Of a stretch of 64,000 bases of DNA, positions 49,613-56,762 are shown piece by piece. A model generated the notes under the pieces. That model saw only the letters and a list, made by a program, of their open reading frames with translations, was not told the origin of the DNA and searched no databases. Source of the DNA: a virus; IMG/VR virus record IMGVR_UViG_3300044527_000952, positions 1 to 64,000 of that record; one strand, written 5' to 3'. Position 1 is the first letter of the stretch. Each line of letters starts with the position of its first letter. Both the position numbers and the translations under genes were made by a program.

Positions 49613-49856
49613 CACAGTTGCAGCAGTGTATGAAGTTTTAAAACGATACATTAGTACAACCGATATGCGTGATGCTGCGGAAGATGTACTAAATGTATTA
49701 ATCGATCATGATGTACACCCTGATGAGGTACGTGAAACATTCGCAGGTGAGAAAGAAATGGTTACTGCATTGAAAGCTTACCAAGATGATGAAGCAGATT
49801 ATGACGATGATGAGGACTTCGCTGAAGATGAAGATGATTGGTACGATAATGAGTAG
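49605..49856 (+). CDS. Acidic small protein
   Basis: 83 residues overlapping the uvsX stop. The last third is almost all Asp/Glu (D-D-E-A-D-Y-D-D-D-E-D-F), like a DNA mimic or acidic tail. Not recognised; possible modulator of recombination from context only. Confidence 0.6.
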   Translation: MLDTVAAVYEVLKRYISTTDMRDAAEDVLNVLIDHDVHPDEVRETFAGEKEMVTALKAYQDDEADYDDDEDFAEDEDDWYDNE

Positions 49857-49859
49857 GCC

Positions 49860-50321
49860 ATGGGTTGGTTCAATACAGTAACTCAAAACTTATCCGCACT
49901 ACCCGAATTTATTGACCATTATCAAGAAGAACTAAACCAAGCCAAACATGAAGTAAGAATTATTAAAGGTGAACGTGTTGAACGATTGCTCGCCATGCTC
50001 CCAGGCATCACCGAGCACCGTTTCAACCAACTACAAGAAATCGAGGCTGTTCTAGATTATATGAATGGACAACTTCGTAAAACACGTAGCTTAGCCTTTA
50101 AAAAATATCTTGAAAATTATCCACGCCAATTAACATCACGTGATGCTGAACGATATGCTGATGCTGAGCAAGATGTTATTGACATGGAAACATTGGTCAA
50201 TGAAGTTGCATTGATGCGTAACCAATGGTTGGGTGTTATGAAAGCATTGGAGAGCAAGAACTTTATGCTAGGGCACATTGTGCGTTTACGTGTTGCAGGT
50301 ATGGAGGATATTACGATATAG
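49860..50321 (+). CDS. uvsY: UvsY-like recombination mediator
   Basis: 153 residues, helical. The C-terminal half (A-L-E-S-K-N-F-M-L-G-H-I-V-R-L-R-V-A-G) parallels the end of T4 UvsY (A-I-K-S-R-G-F-A-I-K-H-I), and the position right after uvsX fits. UvsY loads UvsX on gp32-coated ssDNA. Assignment rests on partial similarity and context. Confidence 0.55.
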   Translation: MGWFNTVTQNLSALPEFIDHYQEELNQAKHEVRIIKGERVERLLAMLPGITEHRFNQLQEIEAVLDYMNGQLRKTRSLAFKKYLENYPRQLTSRDAERYADAEQDVIDMETLVNEVALMRNQWLGVMKALESKNFMLGHIVRLRVAGMEDITI

Positions 50322-50334
50322 CGTAAAAAAACGC

Positions 50335-50363
50335 TTGACAAGATATCCTAATTCACTTATACT
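50335..50363 (+). promoter_or_regulatory. Early-type sigma70 promoter, ATATCC class
   Basis: TTGACA, 17-bp spacer containing GATATCCTAA, TATACT. Confidence 0.7.
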
Positions 50364-50397
50364 TCCCATATAGTCAGTCAACACCAAGGGGAATACG

Positions 50398-50691
50398 ATG
50401 AAAATTGCAGTGTACACTCAATACTCCGAAAACTACGGTTCCGCTGAACTTCCCAAATGGAAGTCAAAAGGTGGTGCAACCTATCTTATTAACAACCTTA
50501 CTGTTGCTGACGTTTTCTTTTTCAAAGACGACCTCACACTTTTTACCAACAAATTTAACTTTAGCAATGAGTTTGCTGAGGAGTGTGTTGTAAACTTCAA
50601 CATTCTTGATGATGACGATATGTCATTCTGTAAAGAGTGGGAATTACCATTCTTAAAACAGTTTACACGCAGTGACTTTGTTGCTGCTTGA
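50398..50691 (+). CDS. Hypothetical early protein
   Basis: 97 residues. M-K-I-A-V-Y-T-Q-Y-S-E-N-Y-G and W-K-S-K-G-G-A-T-Y resemble phage proteins I recall without known function. AGGGGA precedes the start. Own ATATCC-type promoter. Confidence 0.65.
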   Translation: MKIAVYTQYSENYGSAELPKWKSKGGATYLINNLTVADVFFFKDDLTLFTNKFNFSNEFAEECVVNFNILDDDDMSFCKEWELPFLKQFTRSDFVAA

Positions 50692-50716
50692 CAGTAACTA
50701 AGTTTCAATCTATAAT
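50688..50716 (+). promoter_or_regulatory. Early-type sigma70 promoter
   Basis: TTGACA, 17-bp spacer, perfect TATAAT. The -35 overlaps the previous stop codon. Confidence 0.7.
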
Positions 50717-50750
50717 TCCTGTATAGTAAATACTTCAAGAGGAAATAAAA

Positions 50751-51464
50751 ATGTACGTTAATCGTGAAGCTGAAGAAACGATGATTTTTGTGCGTTCTCG
50801 TATTAAGTATTCACAGGGTGTTTTTACCTCAACAGGACAACGTTGGTTTTGGATGGAACGTAACAAAGATGCCATTCAACAAGAAGATGGTGTTACACCC
50901 TATGGTGTACCCTTCAAAAAAGGTGACCGTGTACTTTCTATTGACCAAGTAGTATCATGGGCAAGTTATGGTACACGTAGTCAAATGCCTCTTGTTCATG
51001 TTGCAATCGTTGATCGTGTTGGTGTACGTGCGTTTTACAAGTTAGGTGGTAAGGGTAACCTACGTGATGGTTGGGGACCTGATCCCAAAAAAACTAAACT
51101 ATTGTGGGAGCGTCCTGCAAGTGTAGTAGGATTGCCCGAAGAAGAACCAAAAGAAGTAAAAAAATCTACCAAGGTAGGTAATGTTGGTGATGAAATTATT
51201 GTAGAAGGTACTGTCATCAAACATGAAGTTTTATCTACAAATTATGGTACAGTTAATAAGTTTATTATTAAAGATACTAGTGAGAACTTGTATATGTACA
51301 AGGGTTCTAAGTATTTGACTGAGAAAGGTGGTTTTGTAAAAGTTGAGACCAAAGTAAAAGATCACTTTGAGATGGGTGAAGGAACAGGTTCTTGGTTGAC
51401 AATTTTAGGTGGTAAAGGTAAAAATACAATGAACATACTAATTCAAGAAAGTTTTCAAACATGA
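50751..51464 (+). CDS. Hypothetical early protein
   Basis: 237 residues. A basic Trp-rich N-terminal part (R-W-F-W-M-E-R-N) and a C-terminal beta-rich domain from about 145 (G-D-E-I-I-V-E-G-T-V-I-K-H) that could be OB-like. Acidic/Lys-rich linker between. AGAGGA before the start. Not recognised. Confidence 0.6.
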   Translation: MYVNREAEETMIFVRSRIKYSQGVFTSTGQRWFWMERNKDAIQQEDGVTPYGVPFKKGDRVLSIDQVVSWASYGTRSQMPLVHVAIVDRVGVRAFYKLGGKGNLRDGWGPDPKKTKLLWERPASVVGLPEEEPKEVKKSTKVGNVGDEIIVEGTVIKHEVLSTNYGTVNKFIIKDTSENLYMYKGSKYLTEKGGFVKVETKVKDHFEMGEGTGSWLTILGGKGKNTMNILIQESFQT

Positions 51465-51604
51465 AATTATTGATTAAAAACAACAAGTTCACACCGCTAG
51501 GTCTGTTTTTAGCTCTGTTGGTTGGGTTGTTTTATATCCCAATATGGGCACTATTTCATCCTAAAGAATTTTGGGCAGAATGTAAAAAGCCATGGTTTAG
51601 ATAA
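51461..51604 (+). CDS. 47-residue single-pass membrane protein
   Basis: ATGA-coupled to the previous gene. One hydrophobic helix (L-G-L-F-L-A-L-L-V-G-L-F-Y-I-P) between charged ends. Its stop overlaps the next ATG. Confidence 0.5.
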   Translation: MKLLIKNNKFTPLGLFLALLVGLFYIPIWALFHPKEFWAECKKPWFR

Positions 51605-51816
51605 TGAATAGTCATTTACGCAACATTGCGACCAAAGCAAGTCGTGATATAGACTGTGCTTATATGGGTGATGCTTATGCTATTGCCCTTACTAAAGCCA
51701 TTGTAAAGGACTTAACAGATGAACTAGGCAAGGTTAAGTGGATGGGTGATGATGAAGGATGGGACAAGGCAATTGATGCTGTAAAGAAAGAATTAAAGTC
51801 TAGGTACGGGACATAA
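51604..51816 (+). CDS. Small hypothetical protein
   Basis: 70 residues, coupled to the preceding membrane peptide by TAATG. Helical, charged (K-A-S-R-D-I-D... A-V-K-K-E-L-K-S-R). Not recognised. Confidence 0.55.
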   Translation: MNSHLRNIATKASRDIDCAYMGDAYAIALTKAIVKDLTDELGKVKWMGDDEGWDKAIDAVKKELKSRYGT

Positions 51817-51817
51817 T

Positions 51818-51955
51818 ATGTTTAATTTAGTTATTAGCTTGTCATGTTTATACTTCGCCAAAAAAGATTTTGAAGATGGTAATAGCAAACTAGGATGGTT
51901 TAGTCTTGTCATATCTGCCTGTAACTTTTCTATTTTTTTAGCAGAATATTTCTAA
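51818..51955 (+). CDS. 45-residue membrane protein
   Basis: Two hydrophobic stretches (F-N-L-V-I-S-L-S-C-L-Y-F and W-F-S-L-V-I-S-A-C-N-F-S-I-F) around a short charged loop with K-K-D-F-E-D. Starts 2 nt after the previous stop. Function unknown. Confidence 0.5.
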   Translation: MFNLVISLSCLYFAKKDFEDGNSKLGWFSLVISACNFSIFLAEYF

Positions 51956-51958
51956 ATA
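51951..51958 (+). promoter_or_regulatory. T4-type late promoter, leaderless, inside the early region
   Basis: TCTAAATA overlaps the previous stop and ends 5 nt before ATG 51964. Confidence 0.4.
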
Positions 51959-51963
51959 ACTTT

Positions 51964-52098
51964 ATGAGTAATATTATTTGGGTTATACTAGGTGCGCTAT
52001 TATGTCTCTTACTTGGAGCTATCATAGGATTTTGGGTTGAAGAATTAACTTATTCGCCACTTACACGTGGTTTTTATGAATGTAAAGGATGTTGGTAA
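51964..52098 (+). CDS. 44-residue membrane protein
   Basis: The N-terminal half is one hydrophobic helix (I-I-W-V-I-L-G-A-L-L-C-L-L-L-G-A), followed by a soluble tail ending C-K-G-C-W. Its stop overlaps the next ATG. Confidence 0.5.
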   Translation: MSNIIWVILGALLCLLLGAIIGFWVEELTYSPLTRGFYECKGCW

Positions 52099-52325
52099 TG
52101 AAATTGTTTGATACGTATGAAACTATTGATGCTATGAAACCATGTATGAAGCGACCTATTGTTGTACATGCGGTACAAGTTAATGAAGAATTTAGGGTAA
52201 ATAGTTTAGAAGGTGATTACGCACAAGGTAAAGCAGGTGACTATCTTATGCGTGGTATTAACGGTGAATTGTATATTTGCGACCGTGAAGTATTTGAAAA
52301 AACATATGATTTTGTAAATGGCTGA
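52098..52325 (+). CDS. Conserved phage hypothetical protein
   Basis: 75 residues from ATG 52098 (AAAGGA upstream). G-D-Y-L-M-R-G-I-N-G-E-L-Y-I-C-D is a pattern I recall from many phage proteins. Overlaps the next gene. Function unknown. Confidence 0.65.
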   Translation: MKLFDTYETIDAMKPCMKRPIVVHAVQVNEEFRVNSLEGDYAQGKAGDYLMRGINGELYICDREVFEKTYDFVNG

Positions 52326-52554
52326 TAAATTAGTTGAATTAATTAAACGTGCGGGATTTAGCAGTACTTACGAACAAGTTCGACTTGAACGTTTGATATG
52401 GCTAACTGCCTTAGAAATTAGCCCACTATTATCTGCTGAAGATTGGCTAAAAGTAAAAGAATTGTTGCAGTTACCTGATGATGTACAGCAACGTAAAAAC
52501 TTTAATTACCTGACAAAATTTAAACAAGAAGATCCTGAAGAATATATGAAGTAG
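52318..52554 (+). CDS. Small helical hypothetical protein
   Basis: 78 residues overlapping the previous gene by 8 nt. Helical (E-R-L-I-W-L-T-A-L-E-I... W-L-K-V-K-E-L-L-Q). Not recognised. Confidence 0.6.
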   Translation: MADKLVELIKRAGFSSTYEQVRLERLIWLTALEISPLLSAEDWLKVKELLQLPDDVQQRKNFNYLTKFKQEDPEEYMK

Positions 52555-52568
52555 TTGTAAAAATACAA

Positions 52569-52597
52569 CTTGACAGTATATCCAATTTTTACTATAA
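52569..52597 (+). promoter_or_regulatory. Early-type sigma70 promoter, ATATCC class
   Basis: TTGACA, 17-bp spacer with GTATATCCAA, TATAAT. Confidence 0.75.
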
Positions 52598-52627
52598 TTT
52601 CTCTATAGTCAGATATAGGAGATTGAC

Positions 52628-52987
52628 ATGCCACTAGTTCAATATATGGATCACACCCACCCTGATGCATTCGTAGATTTCGAAAAGCTTGAACCAATGG
52701 TTAATACAGGTTATACCAAACCATGTCCTGTATGCCAATGTTACGGTGGTTGGAATCTTAAACTCAATGCATATCCTTTACACAATTATCCTAATACTGC
52801 TGAAAATCGTCATCGTTATTCACACTTCCGTTCAAACTGCTCACATTGTAACGGGTATGGTTATACGTTACCTACTGAAACTTGCAGTGGTCATGAGTGG
52901 GAGCGCAAGCAAAACCTAGGTCGATGCTACACTTTATACGTGTGTAAAAAATGCAACAAGAATATGGAAGTTGATTCTAGCGATTGA
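52628..52987 (+). CDS. Zn-ribbon protein with DnaJ-type Cys pairs
   Basis: 119 residues. C-P-V-C-Q-C-Y-G-G-W, C-S-H-C-N-G-Y-G-Y and C-K-K-C-N-K form repeated CxxC(xGxG) pairs as in the DnaJ zinc domain. AGGAG before the start. Probably a small zinc-binding host-takeover or chaperone-like protein; function not shown. Confidence 0.6.
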   Translation: MPLVQYMDHTHPDAFVDFEKLEPMVNTGYTKPCPVCQCYGGWNLKLNAYPLHNYPNTAENRHRYSHFRSNCSHCNGYGYTLPTETCSGHEWERKQNLGRCYTLYVCKKCNKNMEVDSSD

Positions 52988-53012
52988 CAACATATCCTAA
53001 TTCATATACAAT
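52984..53012 (+). promoter_or_regulatory. Early-type sigma70 promoter, ATATCC class
   Basis: TTGACA, 17-bp spacer with ACATATCCTAATT, TACAAT. Confidence 0.75.
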
Positions 53013-53044
53013 ACATATATTGATTGATCTTTTGGAGAGTAGAA

Positions 53045-53353
53045 ATGGCAATAACGCCCCTGACAGAACGCCAAAAATCCTTGATTGTTAACAATGTTGT
53101 AGCAGCATGTAAAGACATTAAAAAATTAAATAAAACGGGATATAATTTCTTGTATCTTTGCAGTGGGTTTATCGCTCACTATAATTTAGGTGGATTTATT
53201 TCTGCTTATGATTATCCTAACGCTTTAGTGCGTAATATTATGTCTAATGTACGGGTCAATCAATGGAATAATTTTTCTCCCTCTGATCCTGATTATGCAT
53301 ACATGATGTCAAAAAAAGACGTTTACAATAGAATTGTTGCAAAAATATCCTAA
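53045..53353 (+). CDS. Hypothetical early protein
   Basis: 102 residues from ATG 53045 (GGAGAG upstream); the frame from TTG 53024 is rejected. Contains V-A-A-C-K-D-I-K-K-L-N and Y-L-C-S-G-F-I-A-H-Y. Not recognised. Confidence 0.6.
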   Translation: MAITPLTERQKSLIVNNVVAACKDIKKLNKTGYNFLYLCSGFIAHYNLGGFISAYDYPNALVRNIMSNVRVNQWNNFSPSDPDYAYMMSKKDVYNRIVAKIS

Positions 53354-53365
53354 CTGATGTACAAT
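53337..53365 (+). promoter_or_regulatory. Early-type sigma70 promoter, ATATCC class (weak -35)
   Basis: TTGCAA, 17-bp spacer with AAATATCCTAACT, TACAAT; overlaps the end of the previous gene. Confidence 0.6.
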
Positions 53366-53401
53366 AGTTTTTGTGGTGATTAATTCTTAACGGAGATTGA
53401 A

Positions 53402-53698
53402 ATGAGTAAAGCCCTAGTAAACAAACTTGCCAAGATTCGTGCTGAAATTGCTCTCTTGAAAGTAGCAGAAAAGAAGGTTGAAACTGCGTTGATTACTGCT
53501 GCCAATTTCGATAGCATGACGTTTTTCGGTACTGCTACGGTTGCCACGGTAGTTCCCCAACACGAACGTGCTAGTGTTAAATATGAAGCTATGGTGCGTG
53601 ATGTACTTGGTGATGCCAAAGTAGACTCGCTTGCTGAAGCATATACCAAAATTAGCAAAGTTAGTGCTGCTGTAAAATTGTCAACCTTAGTTAAGTAA
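53402..53698 (+). CDS. Small Ala/Val-rich hypothetical protein
   Basis: 98 residues. Helical N-terminus (L-V-N-K-L-A-K-I-R-A-E-I-A-L-L) then T-V-A-T-V-V-P-Q-H-E-R. CGGAGA before the start. Not recognised. Confidence 0.55.
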   Translation: MSKALVNKLAKIRAEIALLKVAEKKVETALITAANFDSMTFFGTATVATVVPQHERASVKYEAMVRDVLGDAKVDSLAEAYTKISKVSAAVKLSTLVK

Positions 53699-53705
53699 GG
53701 TACAT

Positions 53706-53972
53706 ATGAAAGTTCAATCAGTAGGTTCAGCAGATTCAAGTGGAGCACGTAACGTGATGATGGAGTTATGGCGTATGACCATGACTCAACGTGTTCAACA
53801 TGATTTACAACAACGAGTATCAGGTAGAAAAAGTGAGCCTGAACCACGTAAAGTTGAACCTGCAGTAAAGATAGAAATTAGTGATAGCGCACGTTATATT
53901 TTAGCTACACAAGCTGCTGAGAAGCATAAATTGGAACAAAAAAATGAACGAACGAATTCGAGAACTTGCTGA
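53706..53972 (+). CDS. Small basic hypothetical protein
   Basis: 88 residues, Arg/Gln/Lys-rich, with W-R-M-T-M-T-Q-R-V-Q-H-D-L and R-K-S-E-P-E-P-R-K. Overlaps the next gene by 29 nt, which may mean its true end or that of the next gene is misjudged. Not recognised. Confidence 0.5.
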   Translation: MKVQSVGSADSSGARNVMMELWRMTMTQRVQHDLQQRVSGRKSEPEPRKVEPAVKIEISDSARYILATQAAEKHKLEQKNERTNSRTC

Positions 53973-53978
53973 ACAGGC
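53944..53978 (+). repeat. 35-bp direct repeat, copy 1 (second copy at 54317-54351)
   Basis: The first 35 bases of the two MNERIRELAEQA genes are identical, which points to recent duplication or gene conversion. Confidence 0.8.
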
Positions 53979-54159
53979 TGGTGATATTATTTCAGAATTC
54001 CATTTTGGAGATTATAATATTCCGAATGAGTTTATTGAAAAGTTCGCCGAGTTGATTGTTAGAGAATGTGCTAACATAGCATTTGAGGAATGGCAACATA
54101 ACGGTGGTAGTGCTTCGGGCGAATCTGCTATATTAAAATATTTTGGAGTTGAAGAATGA
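53944..54159 (+). CDS. MNERIRELAEQA family small protein, copy 1
   Basis: 71 residues: leader M-N-E-R-I-R-E-L-A-E-Q-A, F-A-E-L-I-V-R-E-C in the middle, F-G-V-E-E end. Three paralogs stand here (54317, 55205). The first 35 bp are identical to copy 2. I recall this family as common in phages without a known function. Confidence 0.7.
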   Translation: MNERIRELAEQAGDIISEFHFGDYNIPNEFIEKFAELIVRECANIAFEEWQHNGGSASGESAILKYFGVEE

Positions 54160-54320
54160 GAAAATTCACTGAAGTATTGGAAGAGTATTTGGACGAGCGT
54201 GAACGTCAGAGTAATGATTATTATGATAATCGCTATATTAAATCAAAAATGGAGGGTTGGTATCGTATGAATGACTTGGCAAAAGAATTGGACGAAATGG
54301 TTCAAGGAATTAAAGAATGA
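54156..54320 (+). CDS. Small helical protein between two paralogs
   Basis: 54 residues, ATGA-coupled to copy 1 and overlapping the start of copy 2. Highly charged (L-E-E-Y-L-D-E-R-E-R-Q). Not recognised. Confidence 0.5.
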   Translation: MRKFTEVLEEYLDERERQSNDYYDNRYIKSKMEGWYRMNDLAKELDEMVQGIKE

Positions 54321-54351
54321 ACGAACGAATTCGAGAACTTGCTGAACAGGC
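54317..54351 (+). repeat. 35-bp direct repeat, copy 2
   Basis: Identical to 53944-53978. Confidence 0.8.
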
Positions 54352-54673
54352 ATCACATCAAAGTCCCGATGGGTATCCCGTGACCATTCCATATAGTAAA
54401 GACTTTGCAGAAAAGTTCGCCGAGTTGATTGTACGGGAATGTGCTGAAATTTCAGAACAAAGTCAATGGAGTGAAGCCAAGGGAGAATATTATGAAGGCT
54501 TTAATGAGGCTATGATTTATGTTTCCAATAAGATTAAAGAACATTTCGGAGTTGAAGAATCTCTTGGTTGGGTATGTTCTAAGTGTGGCACTGATCGCAC
54601 CAAGGCTGTTTGCCCACTAGGTAACAGTGCCGCAATTGATGGTCGATGCCCTATGGTATTGACTACCAAATAA
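54317..54673 (+). CDS. MNERIRELAEQA family protein, copy 2 with C-terminal Zn-finger-like extension
   Basis: 118 residues. Shares leader, F-A-E-L-I-V-R-E-C-A-E and K-E-H-F-G-V-E-E with copy 1. Extra C-terminal C-S-K-C-G-T-D-R-T-K-A-V-C-P and C-P-M could bind zinc. Same family, function unknown. Confidence 0.65.
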   Translation: MNERIRELAEQASHQSPDGYPVTIPYSKDFAEKFAELIVRECAEISEQSQWSEAKGEYYEGFNEAMIYVSNKIKEHFGVEESLGWVCSKCGTDRTKAVCPLGNSAAIDGRCPMVLTTK

Positions 54674-54686
54674 CTAAGGAACAATT

Positions 54687-54890
54687 ATGAGTTGTAAAAT
54701 AATTACAGCAGAAATTAAGATGGGCGAAGATCGCTATACTATTGTGCATGGCAAGACTATTGAAGAAGTTATTGACAAAATTCATGAATATCATACGTTC
54801 TCGGAGTTTTTAAAACAGCATTTTACCAAGAAGGGTACATTATCAAAAGAACTTAAATCAGGTTGGTATCTTAAAAACGCAGCTAAGTAA
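54687..54890 (+). CDS. Hypothetical protein
   Basis: 67 residues. Begins M-S-C-K-I-I-T-A-E-I-K-M; C-terminal W-Y-L-K-N-A-A-K. AAGGAA before the start. Not recognised. Confidence 0.55.
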   Translation: MSCKIITAEIKMGEDRYTIVHGKTIEEVIDKIHEYHTFSEFLKQHFTKKGTLSKELKSGWYLKNAAK

Positions 54891-54899
54891 CCCTACAGG

Positions 54900-54928
54900 T
54901 TGACAGGGTATTCGAACGGTAGTATACT
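54900..54928 (+). promoter_or_regulatory. Early-type sigma70 promoter, CCCTACAGG class
   Basis: TTGACA, 17-bp spacer, TATACT, preceded by CCCTACAGG. Confidence 0.75.
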
Positions 54929-54958
54929 ATGGTTATAGTGAACAACAAGGAGCAGACG

Positions 54959-55150
54959 ATGAGCATTTTCAAGAAGATCAAAGAGTTTTTCAATGAACCA
55001 GATCAAATGGAGTTGATTGAAGAGCGATTCTACAAGAAGTTGGAAGACATGAAGGCTCACCCTGAAAAGTATCAACACATTCTGAACAAGAACTCTGCCC
55101 AATCTAAGATTCCTCCAGTGTCTCTGTTTTGTTTTAACCCTACAGGTTGA
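54959..55150 (+). CDS. Small helical hypothetical protein
   Basis: 63 residues from ATG 54959 (AAGGAG upstream); the frame from 54929 falls in the promoter. I-F-K-K-I-K-E-F-F and E-E-R-F-Y-K-K-L-E-D-M. Its last codons lie in the next CCCTACAGG promoter. Confidence 0.55.
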   Translation: MSIFKKIKEFFNEPDQMELIEERFYKKLEDMKAHPEKYQHILNKNSAQSKIPPVSLFCFNPTG

Positions 55151-55175
55151 CGGGTCTTTGGACTAGTGCTATACT
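55147..55175 (+). promoter_or_regulatory. Early-type sigma70 promoter, CCCTACAGG class
   Basis: TTGACG, 17-bp spacer, TATACT, preceded by CCCTACAGG. Confidence 0.7.
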
Positions 55176-55204
55176 GTGCTTACAGTAAACAAAAGGAGCA
55201 GCAA

Positions 55205-55411
55205 ATGAACGAACGAATTAAAGAACTATTAACTCAATCTGGTCTACAGCCATACTACGATGCTCAACAAGGGCAGATTGAAAAGTTTGCCGAGTTGATT
55301 GTTAGGGAATGTATTGTAGATTTTTACAGAAATTGCCTAGACACCTCCAGCAACGAAGATATTACAGTCCAAGTTGATAGATATGTAAAAGAACATTTCG
55401 GAGTTGAATAA
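55205..55411 (+). CDS. MNERIRELAEQA family small protein, copy 3
   Basis: 68 residues from ATG 55205 (AAAGGAG upstream). M-N-E-R-I-K-E-L-L, F-A-E-L-I-V-R-E-C and K-E-H-F-G-V-E match copies 1 and 2, but the middle differs. Own CCCTACAGG promoter. Confidence 0.65.
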   Translation: MNERIKELLTQSGLQPYYDAQQGQIEKFAELIVRECIVDFYRNCLDTSSNEDITVQVDRYVKEHFGVE

Positions 55412-55420
55412 CCCTACAGG

Positions 55421-55449
55421 TTGACAGGTCTTTTGAACTCTGTTATACT
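55421..55449 (+). promoter_or_regulatory. Early-type sigma70 promoter, CCCTACAGG class
   Basis: TTGACA, 17-bp spacer, TATACT, preceded by CCCTACAGG. Confidence 0.75.
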
Positions 55450-55480
55450 ATGTTCTGTAGTGATTGATAAGGAACTTGAG

Positions 55481-55660
55481 ATGAAATTTGTTAAATGCTA
55501 TGCTTGTGATGGTCGCCATGATATAAACTTCATCAAAATTCTTGAAACCAAAGAAATTAAATATAGTGGTACCTCAGTTAAATTTAAATGCCCTGATGAC
55601 AACAGTGAGCAAATAAACAACTCATTTGTCTTTGAGGTTAAAGAACCAAAAACTGCTTGA
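55481..55660 (+). CDS. Small Cys-containing hypothetical protein
   Basis: 59 residues from ATG 55481. M-K-F-V-K-C-Y-A-C-D-G-R-H-D gives one CxxC, and K-C-P-D-D-N a further Cys, so a partial zinc site is possible. A TTG at 55421 lies in the -35 box and is rejected. Confidence 0.55.
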   Translation: MKFVKCYACDGRHDINFIKILETKEIKYSGTSVKFKCPDDNSEQINNSFVFEVKEPKTA

Positions 55661-55685
55661 CAACATATCCTAATTTTGCTATACT
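55657..55685 (+). promoter_or_regulatory. Early-type sigma70 promoter, ATATCC class
   Basis: TTGACA, 17-bp spacer with ACATATCCTAATT, TATACT. Confidence 0.8.
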
Positions 55686-55715
55686 TGTTTCTGTTAGATA
55701 ACTAGTGAGGAATAT

Positions 55716-56042
55716 ATGAACGACACTCAAATTCATGATGTAATTAACAGTGCTTTCCAAGCTGCTCGCACCGCTACTAAGGAATATCTTGCCACACATG
55801 GTGATGCGGATGCATGTGGGTTTGCATGGGTAAGTATTCGCCCTGCTACAAAAAAAGTAGCAAAAATTCTTAAAAATTATGGTGCTGACACATCATTTGA
55901 AGGTGGGTTGAAATTGTGGAACCCAAGTTATTCCCCTGTGCAATCAATTTCTGCAAAGGAAGAAGGTGCGTACGCATTTGTTAATGTGATGCGTGAAGCG
56001 TTCCCTGATGTTACTTTTACTGTTGGTAGTCGGATGGATTAA
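55716..56042 (+). CDS. Hypothetical early protein
   Basis: 108 residues. C-G-F-A-W-V-S-I-R-P-A-T-K-K and A-Y-A-F-V-N-V-M-R-E-A resemble a phage or plasmid family I recall without function. TGAGGA before the start. Confidence 0.6.
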   Translation: MNDTQIHDVINSAFQAARTATKEYLATHGDADACGFAWVSIRPATKKVAKILKNYGADTSFEGGLKLWNPSYSPVQSISAKEEGAYAFVNVMREAFPDVTFTVGSRMD

Positions 56043-56053
56043 AGGAGATGACA

Positions 56054-56275
56054 ATGTATACTGAATTAACTGTACAATATACTCGCCATGGTGGTGCTTA
56101 TGATCGTGGTAACGCAGATGCATACTATGGTCGTGTATTTGACCCACATTACTTCATTGGTGCAACATATAGCACTGAACGTGTAGTTGCCCTACAAGGT
56201 ACACCTGAGTATGATGCATACAAACGTGGGTTTGAGGAGTGCACAGATTTTAAAGATTGGGGTGGAGATGAATAG
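56054..56275 (+). CDS. Small conserved phage protein
   Basis: 73 residues from ATG 56054, 6 nt after GGAG; an ATG at 56048 overlaps that ribosome-binding site. A-Y-D-R-G-N-A-D-A-Y-Y-G-R and F-D-P-H-Y are family-like. Overlaps the next start. Confidence 0.6.
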   Translation: MYTELTVQYTRHGGAYDRGNADAYYGRVFDPHYFIGATYSTERVVALQGTPEYDAYKRGFEECTDFKDWGGDE

Positions 56276-56477
56276 ACGTTTACTTAAAATAGCCACTGAA
56301 CATAAGATTTTACCTCATGATTATATCGTAGGATCAGATCTACCATTAGAAAATACAATTGAAAAAATTGGATTGGCAGTGGCAAATGATTGCATGCTTA
56401 ATGCTTGGTGGACTGAAGGATACAAAGATCCTGAAAAAACCATATCTAACAAACTTAAACAATTATACAATTTATGA
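56268..56477 (+). CDS. Small hypothetical protein
   Basis: 69 residues from ATG 56268 (GGTGGAG upstream), overlapping the previous stop. The frame from 56187 lies inside the previous gene. M-N-R-R-L-L-K-I-A-T-E-H-K. Not recognised. Confidence 0.55.
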   Translation: MNRRLLKIATEHKILPHDYIVGSDLPLENTIEKIGLAVANDCMLNAWWTEGYKDPEKTISNKLKQLYNL

Positions 56478-56686
56478 ACGAAGAAATGATAGAAAAGATA
56501 ACATTAAATTATACTGACTTACAAAAATTGATGGATACACTAAAAGAGTTTGAAGTCAACCATTTTAGTATTATCAAAACAGGTGGTAGTGGTATTGGGT
56601 ATGAAGTAGACTTAGAATTTCATCAACAATTTAAAGGTAGAATGGCAACAATTCGTATCCCAATTACAACAACTGATGAGTGGTAA
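56474..56686 (+). CDS. Small hypothetical protein
   Basis: 70 residues, ATGA-coupled. I-I-K-T-G-G-S-G-I-G-Y-E-V-D-L-E is beta-like. Not recognised. Confidence 0.55.
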   Translation: MNEEMIEKITLNYTDLQKLMDTLKEFEVNHFSIIKTGGSGIGYEVDLEFHQQFKGRMATIRIPITTTDEW

Positions 56687-56694
56687 AAAACTGC

Positions 56695-56723
56695 TTGACA
56701 GTATATCCACATTGTGGCATAAT
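56695..56723 (+). promoter_or_regulatory. Early-type sigma70 promoter, ATATCC class
   Basis: TTGACA, 17-bp spacer with GTATATCCACATT, CATAAT. Confidence 0.65.
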
Positions 56724-56762
56724 TATTTCTGTAGTGATTGATAACCAACTAGGAGATGCCAA

